Under the pieces are notes generated by a model that saw only the letters and a list, made by a program, of their open reading frames with translations, ran no database searches and had not been told where the DNA came from. From Diprion similis (Eukaryota; Arthropoda; Insecta; Hymenoptera; Diprionidae), in NCBI RefSeq assembly GCF_021155765.1, contig NC_060108.1, forward strand, positions 22,345,025 to 22,409,024: a stretch of 64,000 nt of DNA, written 5' to 3'. Shown here in pieces: positions 28,146 through 40,600 of this stretch. The position numbers and the translations under genes are program-made. Positions within the stretch are counted from its first letter, which is position 1. Every line of letters starts with the position of its first letter.

Positions 28146-28153
28146 TGACGTCA
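28146..28153. promoter_or_regulatory. Full CRE palindrome in the divergent promoter
   Basis: TGACGTCA, two bases after the NRF-1-type palindrome. The pairing of two perfect palindromes next to a neuronal gene start suggests a real promoter element. Confidence 0.6.
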
Positions 28154-28963
28154 TAGCGGCCCACGCCAGATGGCGCTTCGCTGATTTATTTCTCATCAGC
28201 CCGGCCGTACCGTCTTTTATTTTGCAAAGACACCTTATTCCTAATTATTTTCTTAATTTTTCGCCTCTAACCGCGCAACTTTTCTCCGCAATATATCGAC
28301 CCTTGTATCCGACGAATGACGAGGTCCTCTACCGCCGTTCGTCTACCCTGAGGAACGCCATTGTGAACCATAACGACTGTGCGGCACGGTGAGTTTTATC
28401 GCCCATTTTCACGTACATCGTATTATACCGGGAAATTCTCCTGCTGCTCCGAAATATTCGACGTTTTTCACCAACGGAGCTCAGATATACTTCGAAAAAC
28501 GTTGAACCTGAGGTGGTGATCGCGTCACGACGATACCGGTATTTTAACATCAATTTCTCTTGCTACAACCGAGCGGCGCCATTTCTAGGCTTAACGTGAT
28601 CATTTCGAGACCGAACGTTTAATGCCGGCGTGGAACCCACGCGGCGGAAATCCAACCGACCGGCGTCTTTGTGTCGCGATAGAATCCGAAAGTTGACTCC
28701 GGCTTTTCGTTTTGGGTTAGGCGTCATCGCGATCCTCGATCCGTCCTTGTAGTCAGCGTCACTGTCGATACCGATAAAACATATATAGAGGTTGGATTAA
28801 CTAGTCACGTTTCTCGCGCGTGATTATCCCACGTATACGAATATGTCGTTCTAGTTACTTCTCGCCACGCGGATCTTCGCTTCCGCCCTGTATTTTACCA
28901 CCTTTAATCCTTGAATAATATTGTTTGCAGTGAGGCACGAACGTTGGAACAAAATCAGCCAAG

Positions 28964-29776
28964 ATGACCCAGGAACCTGATATGCCCACCTTCAAGTGCG
29001 TCCTCGTCGGCGACGGAGGTACGGGCAAGACGACTTTCGTCAAGAGGCACTTGACGGGTGAATTTGAGAAGAAGTACGTCGCGACGCTGGGCGTCGAAGT
29101 CCATCCCCTGATATTCCACACGAATAGAGGGCCGATCAGATTCAACGTTTGGGACACGGCTGGGCAGGAGAAATTCGGAGGTCTACGAGACGGTTACTAT
29201 ATCCAGGGACAATGCGCCGTTATCATGTTTGACGTAACGTCCCGCGTTACCTACAAAAACGTCCCAAACTGGCACAGAGATTTAGTTAGAGTGTGCGAAA
29301 ACATTCCTATCGTGCTATGCGGAAACAAGGTCGACATCAAGGATAGAAAAGTCAAAGCCAAGAGCATCGTATTTCACAGGAAGAAGAATCTTCAGGTATG
29401 TTGTTCTTTTTGTAAAAACAAATTTACGCAGACTCCCTACCTTAATCCCATAGCTGCTTCTGTCGTGCTCGAACCTCTGCGCAAATTGTCTCAAAGAATT
29501 TTGATTCTTGAAACATAGACAAATACAATTTGTTGATATGTTGTGTTTGATTTTCAACAGTATTACGACATCAGTGCAAAGAGTAATTACAACTTTGAGA
29601 AACCGTTCTTGTGGCTGGCTCGCAAACTGATCGGAGATCCTAACTTGGAGTTCGTGGCTATGCCAGCTCTCCTGCCACCTGAAGTCACAATGGACCCACA
29701 GTGGCAGCAACAAATTGAAAAGGATCTCAAAGAGGCTCAGGAGACGGCGCTCCCGGAAGACGATGAGGACCTTTAG
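28964..29776 (+). CDS. Ran: GTP-binding nuclear protein Ran
   Basis: Small GTPase that powers importin/exportin nuclear transport and organises the spindle. Two coding exons, 28964-29395 and 29561-29776, joined at a phase-0 GT-AG intron after Gln144, give 215 residues; animal Ran is about 216. Visible motifs are the P-loop GDGGTGKT (16-23), the switch I stretch [13 protein letters not shown], the switch [12 protein letters not shown] (from 64), NKVD (121-124), SAK (149-151) and the acidic tail ending EDDEDL. The acidic tail and the absence of a C-terminal prenylation cysteine are hallmarks of Ran among Ras-like GTPases. The start is supported by the context gccaagATGA and by the match to the short variable Ran N-terminus. 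A likely 5'UTR acceptor (ttgtttgcag) ends at 28930. The poly(A) signal AATAAA is at 29872-29877. The gene is head-to-head with Syntaxin-1A and tail-to-tail with EF-Tu. Confidence 0.98.
29396..29560 (+). other. Ran intron
   Basis: A 165-base GT-AG intron (gtatgt donor, ttttcaacag acceptor) interrupting Ran between Gln144 and Tyr145. Reading through it gives a spurious longer frame. Confidence 0.97.
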
Positions 29777-31663
29777 TTTCATTACCATCAATCAATGCTG
29801 AAGGCCTTACCGCAAGGTCTTGGCGAGCGCGTTACTGTACGTGATGTGCTCGCCCTTAAATGTTTAATGCGAATAAAATAATTATATAAATATCGGTCGA
29901 AGGAACTTTCCTTTTATGAAAATTTCCTTTATCATTTTTCTTCGTAATTCATATCGCATTACTTAAGTATCCAACTACATTAAAATTTTTTTTTTTTTTT
30001 AGATATCCTAATAACATTGTAGTTATTCGATTATGAAATTGGCGCGTTTTAGAGTTGGATATTTTTGTGATTTCTCACTTTAAAATTTTTTATCGTGAAT
30101 AATGCGTCGACTGCATAATTTTTAACATCTACTTTTTTCTGCAATCATTTTTTTTTCTTGTATGCTGGTTACAATTGTTGTATTTGTGAATACTAAAATA
30201 CAGTTAACTTATTTAATAATCAATTGTTTTGCTTTATTTTCAAAATTAGAACAGTATACTGAAATATGTGTTAAATTCTTGTAACTCAGTTTTGATGACG
30301 TGGATTAACTATAACGAATTGTAATGTGCGCGAAAGATACTTTTGGGAAGAAAAAGTCCTTCGATTGCATAAGAATTCGGGTTAGCTCACTGTGAACTAA
30401 ACACTAAATTTAAAATTACAAGAAGAATGGTTAAAAAAAGGTAACAACAATGGTATTTATTGAGAGTAACCGGCTACTTTAGGGATTGTCTGTTGTCTGC
30501 GAGTGTGTGCTTGAAAGGGTAGATTAATAATAAATAATTACTAAACTATGTAATATCGTTCCATGAATTGTACTCGTATGAAAAGAGTATGTTTGCGTCT
30601 TTCCACGTTCTTGAGGACTGTTTACTATTTTTATAAGCAAAAGTGTATGTATGCTTTGTTCGGCTTGAATTTAAATTGTAACAAAAACTACCTACCGTTC
30701 CTTTTTCTTGTGTACTCGAACCGATTAATTTATTCTAATTGTTTTTTTATTTTTTTCGATTAAAGTAAACAGAAAATTTGTACGACGGATGACTTCTTTT
30801 CACAACCTGTGTAGAAAATTTCGAATATTTTTTTTCGGAGTAACGTTAACATCACTTTAAACATTAACATAATGTAGTAGTATTGAATTTTAGAACATTG
30901 TAAATTTGATCAATTATTCCTTTTGTTATCAATCAATAAAGAAGGATTTGTGCGAGAAGAAAATTACGCCACTAATACATGTGAAATAAATAAATCAACA
31001 ATGAAACTGATCCGTCTGCGTTTTTCATTTTGATTTCCCACTTATTTTTTTTCAATATATTGATGTTGCTATCGTCAAATGATGAATTCGCTGAAGACAA
31101 CCGATCCGAATATTTTCTTCTCAATTTTATTGACGGGATTATCTACAGGCACTACTTACACTAGAGGTATGATGATTAAAATGGTTCTACTTACAACAAA
31201 ACGTAAAAAAAAAAAGCCTGGACATCTGGAGCTTTAGAGTAAGACATTCGTTTCATGTTTGATGGTATAGTTCACGTCATGCCTTACCATTCTGTTTAAT
31301 GGTACAAATGTTACTCTCGAGAATCAAAATTTATTTTATATCAGTTATATATGCTGACAGAATACGAAATCTTAACGTGAAATGCACATAACACGTATAA
31401 CTAGAAGGCATATTACTGTCAATAATTCTTTTATTGATTAATTTTGCTTTAAAGATTCGTGACCGAGCTTTTGAGAAAAACCAATCAGCTACAGTTGCTG
31501 CTCTATCAAATTTATTACTGATTGTTGGGTAATCGTTATACCGACCATTAACACGTGTAACAAACTATAATGGAAACAGGTAGATAGGTCAATATCTCCC
31601 TCACCTTTATGATTGCCTTCTAGTCTTTGAAGTAATAATAATAATGTGAATGTATGATCGATA
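29777..31663. other. Ran / EF-Tu tail-to-tail intergenic region
   Basis: Contains the Ran 3'UTR with AATAAA at 29872-29877 and the EF-Tu 3'UTR from the right. No further gene or repeat was recognised. Sequence is AT-rich with short poly-T runs. Confidence 0.7.
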
Positions 31664-34001
31664 TTACTGAGTCGCTTTCGCTAATTTCTTCTCACGGTTC
31701 TTCTTTCCTTCAGAAAGTGCCAAACGTTCGGCTTCAGTCAAAGGAGGTAATATTTTTGTAATGACACCCGTTCCCAGAGTTAAACTTCCATCTCGTAACG
31801 TAAACCTTTGACCTTGTTCGCATACCATCGGCTTAAAAAGTTTCAGTAAAAGCCTGTGGATAATAGAAATAATAAATATACGGGAAAAGATAGTGAATAG
31901 TGTAAAGTATGATAGTATATAAGGATGAGTGAATAGTTTTCACCCATAGCGGCATGTATTGAAACGTGTGAAATCTTACTTTGTGTCCTCTCCTGGCATG
32001 ACCATATCCTTCTCAACTATTTGCACTTGGGTAGGACAATCCCACGTTTTTGAAAACATTTGTAATTGTATATAGTTAAGAACTGGCCTAGCCCTGCCTC
32101 CTTCTTCCTTGCTGAGAACGTAAATTTGAGCCTCGAACTGATCCTGCGACTTTACTGTTCCAGGTTTGGCAAGTATCATGCCTCTTCTAACATCGTCCCT
32201 TTTAACACCTCGGATAAGAGCTCCAAGCTGGTCTCCCGCCTGAGCTTCTTCCAATATTTGTCGGAACATTTCTACTCCTGTTACCACAGTTTTAAGAGTT
32301 TTACCATAACCAACCAACTCACACTCAGTTCCCTTCTTCAGGATTCCACGCTCCAATCGACCTGTTACGACGGTCCCTCGGCCAGGTATGGAATATGTTT
32401 GTTCGACTGGAAGTAAAAATGGCTTATCCAAGTCGCGAACAGGAGTAGGAATGTATTTGTCTACTTCCTCGAGAAGCTTTGAAATTGATTCCGACCCAAT
32501 TTCAGGTTTTTTTCCTTCAAGAGCGCAGAGTGCGCTTCCCTTTATGATCGGTACATTTTCTCCATCATATCCCATCTCTGTCATGAGTTCACGAATTTCC
32601 ATCTCTACCAACTCGACCATTTCCTCATCAGCTACGTCAACCTTCGATAGATATGTAGGGACATTGTTGAATATTTAAAGAGAAAATAGGATTACTTCAA
32701 ATTGTACAGAACAAGGCTGTTCAGCGAGAAATTCCGATGAAAAGTTTTATATTATGATTTCAAGTATTTCTAGAACAACTTTAATTACGTTAGTTTGATG
32801 CGACTACATTTCAAACATTGTCAATGCCATATTTTAGCGAACAGATTTGTAATGAAGTTTTCAGAACTTCCCTGAATGAGGAATGTAAATATTACCTTGT
32901 TGATAAAAATGACAATGTAGTTTATGCCGATTTGTTTAGCGAGAAGCAAGTGCTCTCTTGTTTGTGGCATGGCACCATCAGTGGCAGCGACGACTAGAAT
33001 GGCGCCGTCCATCTGAGAGGTTCCAGTGATCATATTTTTTATGTAATCAGCGTGTCCAGGGCAATCCGTGTGTGAATAATGACGAGTCTCAGTTTGGTAC
33101 TCAATGTGGGCTACATTAATAGTAATTCCACGTGCCTTCTCCTCTGGCGCATTGTCGATCTCATTGTACGCCTTTGCTGTGGCCATTTCCTTCTCAGCGA
33201 GTACTGAGGAAAATAAATATTAGAAGTGATTCATATTACTTGGTCATTCGATTGGAAAAAACACAAATGTGCTAGGTAGGCTGCAACCATTTTTGGAGTA
33301 CATCGAATTCCTTTTCTTTACCAACATTGTTACAACTAACTTATCATTCGACTACTTCAATTGCAAGAAACAATTTACAAGCTTCAAATTCTTCAATCAA
33401 AAACGCATCTTTTCACCTTTGGTGATGGCTGCGGTGAGTGTTGTTTTGCCATGATCAACGTGGCCGATGGTTCCAACATTGCAATGTGGCTTGTCCCTAA
33501 GGAATACTTTTTTCTCTGCATAAAATCGCTGGGCTGTTACTGTGGGTAATAAAAGCCTTGCAGAGAGCCGGCCATGTCGCTATCGGAGAGGAAGAATAAT
33601 ACGAGCTTTCAGTAACAACATAAAGTAATTGAATGCAAACTCAGCAAAGCAAAACGGTCGAAATCGCTCTTACGTATTTGGTCAGTTGACGATTGCCAAT
33701 GATTTGTTTCACCGTCTGACGGAGAACTGTAACACAACAAAAATAGCTATTCGTACTAATTGATAACTAGAAGGTCGTCTTTCTACGTTAAAAGAGCGCA
33801 TCGGGCACAGAAACGGCCATAACCTCTGAAGAATCGGCCGTCTGACGAAATGACGATTAAACGAGGTTTCGTTTCGTGGCACTCGCGCCCAGGGTCAGCA
33901 GCCAATTAATTACTTTCATTAGCTGTCGATGGCGATTAACAACATTCCCAAATCTGCAGCTTACCTGGACTGAAAATTGCTCTAGCAGAAACCAACGCCA
34001 T
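31664..34001 (-). CDS. TUFM: Elongation factor Tu, mitochondrial
   Basis: GTPase that delivers aminoacyl-tRNA to mitochondrial ribosomes; the fly orthologue is mEFTu1. Six exons join in phase on the minus strand: 33965-34001, 33674-33726, 33417-33579, 32896-33203, 31980-32641 and 31664-31853. They total 1413 bases, or 470 residues. Residues 1 to about 50 ([12 protein letters not shown] onward) are rich in Arg, Ser, Ala and hydrophobics and lack acids, as expected for a mitochondrial presequence. The mature part starts near the [20 protein letters not shown] region. GTPase motifs are G1 GHVDHGKT (69-76), G2 RGITI (109-113), G3 DCPGH (131-135) and G4 NKVD (186-189). Domains II and III follow with [19 protein letters not shown] and the EGGR and [10 protein letters not shown] elements. 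The C-terminus carries a Lys/Glu-rich extension ([16 protein letters not shown]). The exon-5 acceptor (ctatcgaag) has a weak pyrimidine tract but keeps frame and alignment. A poly(A) signal candidate lies at 31511-31516. Confidence 0.97.
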
Positions 34002-37000
34002 GATTTTCTAACCAAGAAATTTTGATTCCCAGTAAGACCGATGGGACTGCACTTGCCGGCTGGCGGGGAGAGGTTGTTACGTAAATATACCTCCCACCAA
34101 TTTCCGCTCAAATTGAACAAACGAATTTACAGAAAATAGTGGAATTTAGCAGAATAAGCTTTTTCAAACCGATAATATTGAGCAATTTTATATTTTGCGG
34201 ATTGTTCGATTTTCGTAATTACGGTAATAGCGTGAGCTGCCCTTGCCCTTAGTTCTGATATTGATTAATTAAGCGTAGCCATACAGGTTATTTTTTATAA
34301 TTTGCGAAATATTTCAATCAAGCCTCAATTATAATTTCATTTTCATTACAATCATTTTATATGTAATTTTGCAACATGACTTGTCTTAACAAAAGTATCA
34401 TTTATTTTGAATCAACGTGAGGTATGTCCCATCGGAATGATGGCAACCAGCTATACATTAATGTAGCATTGCGTGCATCATCTAGGCGCCACTTGTGACT
34501 GTTACCTTGTCCTCTTGGTGAATAAGTGGGACTATAATCGTATAACCGTAGATTCTTTTTTTTTTATTCCGTTCATGAATCTCGGAGATATAAATAAAAT
34601 CGACGGTTTTCTCTATTAATTTTACGACGGCTCATTCAAATTCAGGAATGCGCTATTTACGATTGTATCTACACTGATATTTGCAATTATAAACGGTTCT
34701 AGGGGTAATCGACCGATTCACCGAATTAAATTTCACGCATTCTCTACGTTATCATCACCCAACGATTGTCAACAATGCATCGCTTCCATTGGTGATAGAT
34801 AATAATATATTGCGATTTGTGAATCGTACAAGATACGTAATTCGATTACTCATTAAAATCGAAACCATTGGTAACCATGAAAATTTGAATTTACTTGTTA
34901 AGTAGTACACGAAACATGGAAGACAAGCAAATAATGAAGTCTCAACTAACAAGAATGTTTATTGCATTGTATCAATACCACGTATATCACTTCAAATTTT
35001 TAAAGCCATAGCGTGCCATAGCATACTTACCACAATAAATATCCATGGTTACATGCATGGCTGTTTACGAAGGATTGTGCATAATGCGTTTCAGTCTGGT
35101 TTCCTCCATTGAACGTTATCTATCTCCTTGCAGTACTGATTGTCGAGTTGGGGTTCAACAACACCGGATATGCCTGAAACGTCGTCGTCGACGAGATAGA
35201 TCATTATAAATCTGCACAACACCACCAGCTCTATTATCAAATAATTGACGCTTACGATTCAAGTTGCCAAACTGCACCGCGTCAATTTTCACGTCGCTCT
35301 TTCTGCACGATCTACTGCAAGCGATCTAACAGGGTGATGCAAATCAATTATTATAACGTCATCATCGAAGCAGTATCACACGTTGAAATATTGAAATATT
35401 ATTGGAGAATATTTTCATTGGTAAGATGTATTATGAATTATTGTTTCAAATAAAAATTCCTCATACTATAAACACGATTATATAAATGACGTTACTTTCA
35501 CATTTTAAACTACGCTCATTAAAAGTTCTTCGGTTACGGTATACGCAGGCAAAATCAAACGAAAACAAAAATTACGCATACCAAACCGTCGAGATGAACT
35601 CAAGGTCGATTCATTTCCAATTCCGATATAAGTTTATCCTCTAGTATATGGCTGTAAAATATGGCGTGGAGGCGCGTTGAGTTATGTCACCTCCAGCAAT
35701 TTACATGCTACCAACGTCTTGGGCAGTTTCCTGTTGCCCATAAGGCGAAACCACGGTATGTATACACATAACATATAATGTACCTGCACGACGTCAGAAA
35801 TAACTTGACAAATGCTCCGTCGGTCCGTCGTCCGTATATATGCCTACATAATTCACGCCTTACGGTAAACCCTTCTTCGGTGAGACGGGTAAGCGTTATA
35901 ATCACCGCTCTGACGTTTGTCTTCAGATATATATTCTAGACACAATAAAACGAACAGCCTCGCCCCATTTCTTTTCCACTTTCGTAGTTATAAAAAATAC
36001 CGTCGCCTGGCTCACGTGCAGCCATAACGTGACCCAGAATTACAACAAGCGGGTCAAAGGTGAGGAGGATCGACTCGGGATTTCGGGATATTCCAGTTTT
36101 AATGCCGAGCAAATGCCCCGCATTGCAGCATCATTTCTGTTCGGAAACCGGCTCGGAATTTCAATTCTCAGAATTTCACGCTACTTAAGCTCATGTAAAT
36201 TGTAAAGCAGAAAATTATCGGCGGGTGTACGTTCGTTCCATTGATACATTAGCAAATTGCAGAGCTATCGTACCTATTTGTTTCTATACGTACGTAGTAA
36301 GAAGTTACTCGGCGATTTCACGATATTCAGTAGGTATGTGATAATGGTTATAAACATAAATCTCTGGCGTATTTTACCGTTCAGGTAAGCGTAGCTTTCG
36401 GTTAGATAGCTAGTTTACAATTCGTAAATTTCAGTCATGAATTGCAAATTGTCAAAGCTGAGCGAACCAAGTATAGACGGTAGTGCCAATGATCGAATTA
36501 TGTATGGATGTATTGGAAGTTTAAAAAAAGAAACCAGCACTTGCAATTTATAGGAATTCGAGTTTTACTACAGCTATATTCTGAATTGACGACTGTGAGA
36601 GCTGATTAAAACAACTTGATTACTTTTTCATCTGGGAATTAAACTGGTTTTCAAGAATCAGAGCAGCGAGATGCGATGCAAAAAATGTTTTTATAGTATG
36701 ACGCCAAATCAACGCAGCGAATTTCAATGTAATAAACTTCGATTATACATGGAAGTGTTAATATAATTAACCCTAGTGAAAAAGCACCCTACGCGAATTT
36801 AAATTTCTCACCGCAAGAGAACAGCTTACGTTTTCAACTCGAAACACCAACCATAATTCAATTTCATTATCCGAGAGTAAAAAAAGTTTTTTGGTCGACG
36901 TGATTCTTCATTAAAAAACAAAAAAAGTAAGACCCTACACGACCTTTAACGATATGATGTACCCGAATGACATAATTTACAAGATTGGGACGTTTTCTCA

Positions 37001-37693
37001 CCCGCCGTTACCGGAATGGGTAAAAAAAAAAAAAAAAAAAAAATAACATTAACGTTCTAGCATTAAGGTGCGTTATCTTTGTTATTTAAATTCGCAATCC
37101 TGAGCCAGATATAAACCCCAAGAAAAAAAATGACTCACTTCGAAACTTGAAAGGGTTTACTTCACGATCGTATTACATACAACGGTGGAATTATTGTCTT
37201 GAAAAATAATAGTAATCGGTGTAATTTCTCGGTAATCTCAACAACTTTCAATGATATTCAATACGCTTTATTCATTTACCGGGAAGTGAGAAGTGGTTGG
37301 CAAACGGCGGAACGAAGGGATGTGCGCGGTTTCAGCGGACTGCGCCGTTTTCCGATGCGATCTAATCGTACAAGCGGGAGCGGGACGAGCCTGGAGTAGG
37401 TAATATTCTTCAGGGAAGAGAACTGCCCGCGGTTTTCTCATCCAAAACCAGGACGTCAGTCATCGGCACGCAGGCGCGCAACGCGCACGCGTTTTATTCT
37501 CTCAGCGGTCTTTAAGTGTTTACGTTAGTCGGTTGCAGCAGTTTTATCTTATAGCGCTCGAAGATTCCAAAAGCGTGCGTTACATAAAGTTGTTACACAA
37601 ATTTTTCGATTTATTATAAATTTTTTATCGTTTTTTTTCCTCATTATTCTGTCCTCGACTTATAGCTTTTGTTCCATTGAGTGAAACTACAAA
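34002..37693. other. EF-Tu / LDLa-gene intergenic region
   Basis: Head-to-head interval between EF-Tu (minus) and the EB/LDLa gene (plus). It holds both 5' flanks. No coding exon was recognised. A poly-A run of 22 lies at 37022-37043. The EB/LDLa transcript probably starts near 37500 and has a 5'UTR of up to about 200 bases, but no TATA box or clear start site was fixed. Confidence 0.6.
37022..37043. repeat. Poly-A tract
   Basis: Twenty-two A in a row in the intergenic region upstream of the EB/LDLa gene. Confidence 0.9.
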
Positions 37694-40600
37694 ATGTTGG
37701 CCATGACTTGGCAAATGAGGATCCTTTTGGTAGCCGGGTTTCTGGTGAGTTCAATGCTACGATACTAATTTACATTAAGATTGACTTGATAATTTGCATA
37801 CACGGAAAATTGGAAACGTAATAAACGTTATCTTTATTCAATCAATAATTATAAAGCCGAGAAATATTTGATCCAAGCTTGCTTACTGTGCAATCTTCGG
37901 TTACTCTTTACTCCAGTAAAAAGCTGACTATGACGTAGAGAATTTCGGAGGCGCCATGCCGCGTCTGCAGATTGCAGCTGCAGGAATAGAATTTTGATTA
38001 GAGACTCGACGGCGTCACGGTGTCAATGACTTAACGTCGGCAACCTGGTCTCCTCACCTCGTCCCGATCTTCGCTGTACCCGCGTCTTCCTTTTGCCTGT
38101 CGTTAACTAGTCGTACAAGTGCGCCATAATCGAAACTCTCGATTCTTAGTTAATGAGCTGCAGTGTTTTGCACCGAGTGTGAGGATACTCTGATTCAACT
38201 CAACGTCAATCAATAATTCTGTAACCAGCAAGAGTTATCTTACGTATGTTCACCGTTCATTCCATGTGATTTCATCTCAAACGAATCTGTACGTGGTCCT
38301 CGAAATTTCAAAAATTTTCAAAAATGCTAAATGTCGCTAATACCAAGACGCGAAATTCACGTTAGTTGTTGCATTGGTTATTTTGAAGTCGTTGAGTCAG
38401 CACAAACTTCAAGGTACAGCATCTCAAACACACACCTATAACAATCTTCGGATCGACTTATAATCCACTAGAATTGGGAACTGTTATTATTATTGCTATT
38501 ATTATCACTACAGTGTTGCGACAGGTTACAATCATTTCCTAGAAGCATCTTTGCCACTTAACACGGCACACTCACCAGCAATGAGTTAATTATAAAGCAT
38601 ATTAAATATAGGCAATCTGTAAACGTTTGTAAATGAATACTTTCAATCTCTTTACGGCAAAATATTTTGAAAAAGTATTGTAAGTTAAGCACGGTAAGAA
38701 GCGGTAAGAATCTCTTCAGGGAGTCAGTACATGGTCCCATGAAAATGGCGTAGACTGGGAAAATAGCAGATAATATTCCTAAGTGGTAAGAAATTGGCGC
38801 TCGGAAAATTATTACCCCATTTCTAAATCGCGCAGGAGATCTCGCTGGATGTTGTTTCCGCGTGAATACTAACTTCTCGCAGTTATTTGCCTTCTGCAGG
38901 TTTACCGGGAAAATATTATCTCGACTTCCTTATTTCTGCAGGATTCTGTAGGTTCGGTGAGACAACTTGTTGGTAGTTGTTTGGATAAACGACGCGCTGT
39001 AGTAATAAACATATAGCTTCCTAATGTCACCTATCGCCATTTGTACCTTCTGTCCTATGCTCTTCGTGGCACTTCCTTACGACCAGCCTTACCTCCGAGG
39101 TCAAGGGTCGCTCAAGTAACCAAGAGATGCTCACTACTTCCTAGACTCGGGGCAAATCGCGAGTTTCGCGATCTTCAATGCAAAAGCTATTCGTGCAGCT
39201 ACAGGATTAAAACGTTTCCCTGATACTCGGCTGCAATCCTAGATAAAAGACATACCTAATATAAGCTCGTCGGGATCGACTATGTATGCTAGATTCATAC
39301 AATTCGCACCCGTAGAGTCGAGGTCTTGACAAGTTGCATCGTATATGGCAGCAGTCCGTGAGGCACGCATGATAAAGACGATCATCGCAAGTGGCGTGCT
39401 GAGTCCGTTTTGTGGGCTCCAAGCCATACGGACACTGTTATTTGCGGAAAAAGTGATCGAGCTACCACTGTAAAGGAAGGTAATACCTATCATTGCCACG
39501 CGGTGAGTACGACGGTATTTCAGTGGCACAGTGGCGGTCGAATTACAGTTCGCAACGCATCCATCCATCGCAGATCGACGCGGAACTGGATTCGCATGAC
39601 TGTGGATCATAATGGAAATGGATGCGATGGTCCGGGCATTCTATTTGCCGATAAATAATTAAAAAAAAAATAAAATAAACGCCGCTTGGATAGCATGTCC
39701 TTTAATTCCGGAGGAGTTGAGAAAATTGGATCGACAATAAGCAAGAAGAGATTTCACGATGAAATCCTGGTTCATCAGGTTCAACAAATGCGCAAACCGG
39801 TTGTTATAGACTCACACGGTCATTGGCCATATTAACACGGACGGTAATTTATCGTTGGAAACCGAGAATCCATCTTCCATCCATCATTCGATGGCTGTGG
39901 CTCAACGCGCCCGAGGGGTTAGAGCGAACTCGAAGTGAGAGTGCGAGATAACCGCGTACGAGATCAGGGAGCTTGGATCGTAAATGGCAAAAGCAATACC
40001 CCATTGTCGCAGCCATATATGTATATATATACAGCACTTACATCACGTAATGAGCAACGGAATATTACGGGGTAATTTCTTTTGTGTCGACCGCACGGCG
40101 ACATAACGGCTTTATGTTTGTTCCTCCAGAGCCCAACGCGACTCTACCATGTGTCGACAGATTGTGTGATAAATATATATATAAATGGGCACCTAAGTGC
40201 AACGCACGAGGGTTCCGAACATTTCACGGGGTTAGATATTGGTTTATGGGGGGTGAGGAACAGGCGGTAAAAGCGTCTATGAATGGCGCTTGATAGACGC
40301 AGGGGATGCTTGGACTCGCTTAGGTGTCTTTATTTCTTCCACTTTTGGATTCGCAACAGTGTCGAGCTTGGTCTTATCGGTCAAAGAATGATTTTGAGAA
40401 AATGCAAAGAATAGATTCTGACTAATACTGATCTGATACATATCATTTTTCCGGATACAAAATAGTTTCCAGACAAGCTTTCATCGCTTGTTACCCAACG
40501 CCACAGTCAAAGATCGAATTTTTGAACCACGTTGTATAATTATTTTCACCAGTTAGTCTTACAGTTTCACGAAAATTATTTAGTCCGAAAATTCTGCACT

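Larger units (their letters stand above)
27934..28963. promoter_or_regulatory. Divergent Syntaxin-1A / Ran promoter region
   Basis: About 1 kb separates the Syntaxin-1A start codon (minus) from the Ran start codon (plus). It is richer in GC and CpG than the surrounding introns, and holds the 5'UTRs and promoters of both genes. An NRF-1-type palindrome and a CRE lie at 28132-28153. An intron acceptor in the Ran 5'UTR probably ends at 28930. No credible coding sequence was found; the 74-codon minus frame near 28329-28553 is not supported. Confidence 0.7.

Noticed and set aside
28329-28553. 74-codon minus-strand frame in the Syntaxin-1A / Ran promoter region
   Set aside because: CpG-rich promoter sequence with no domain resemblance and no supporting splice or start context.
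39239-39658. Overlapping open frames of 123 (minus) and 82 codons (plus) in intron 1 of the EB/LDLa gene
   Set aside because: Neither translation resembles a known domain, and they lie within a GC-richer stretch where long chance frames are expected. No splice partner was found.
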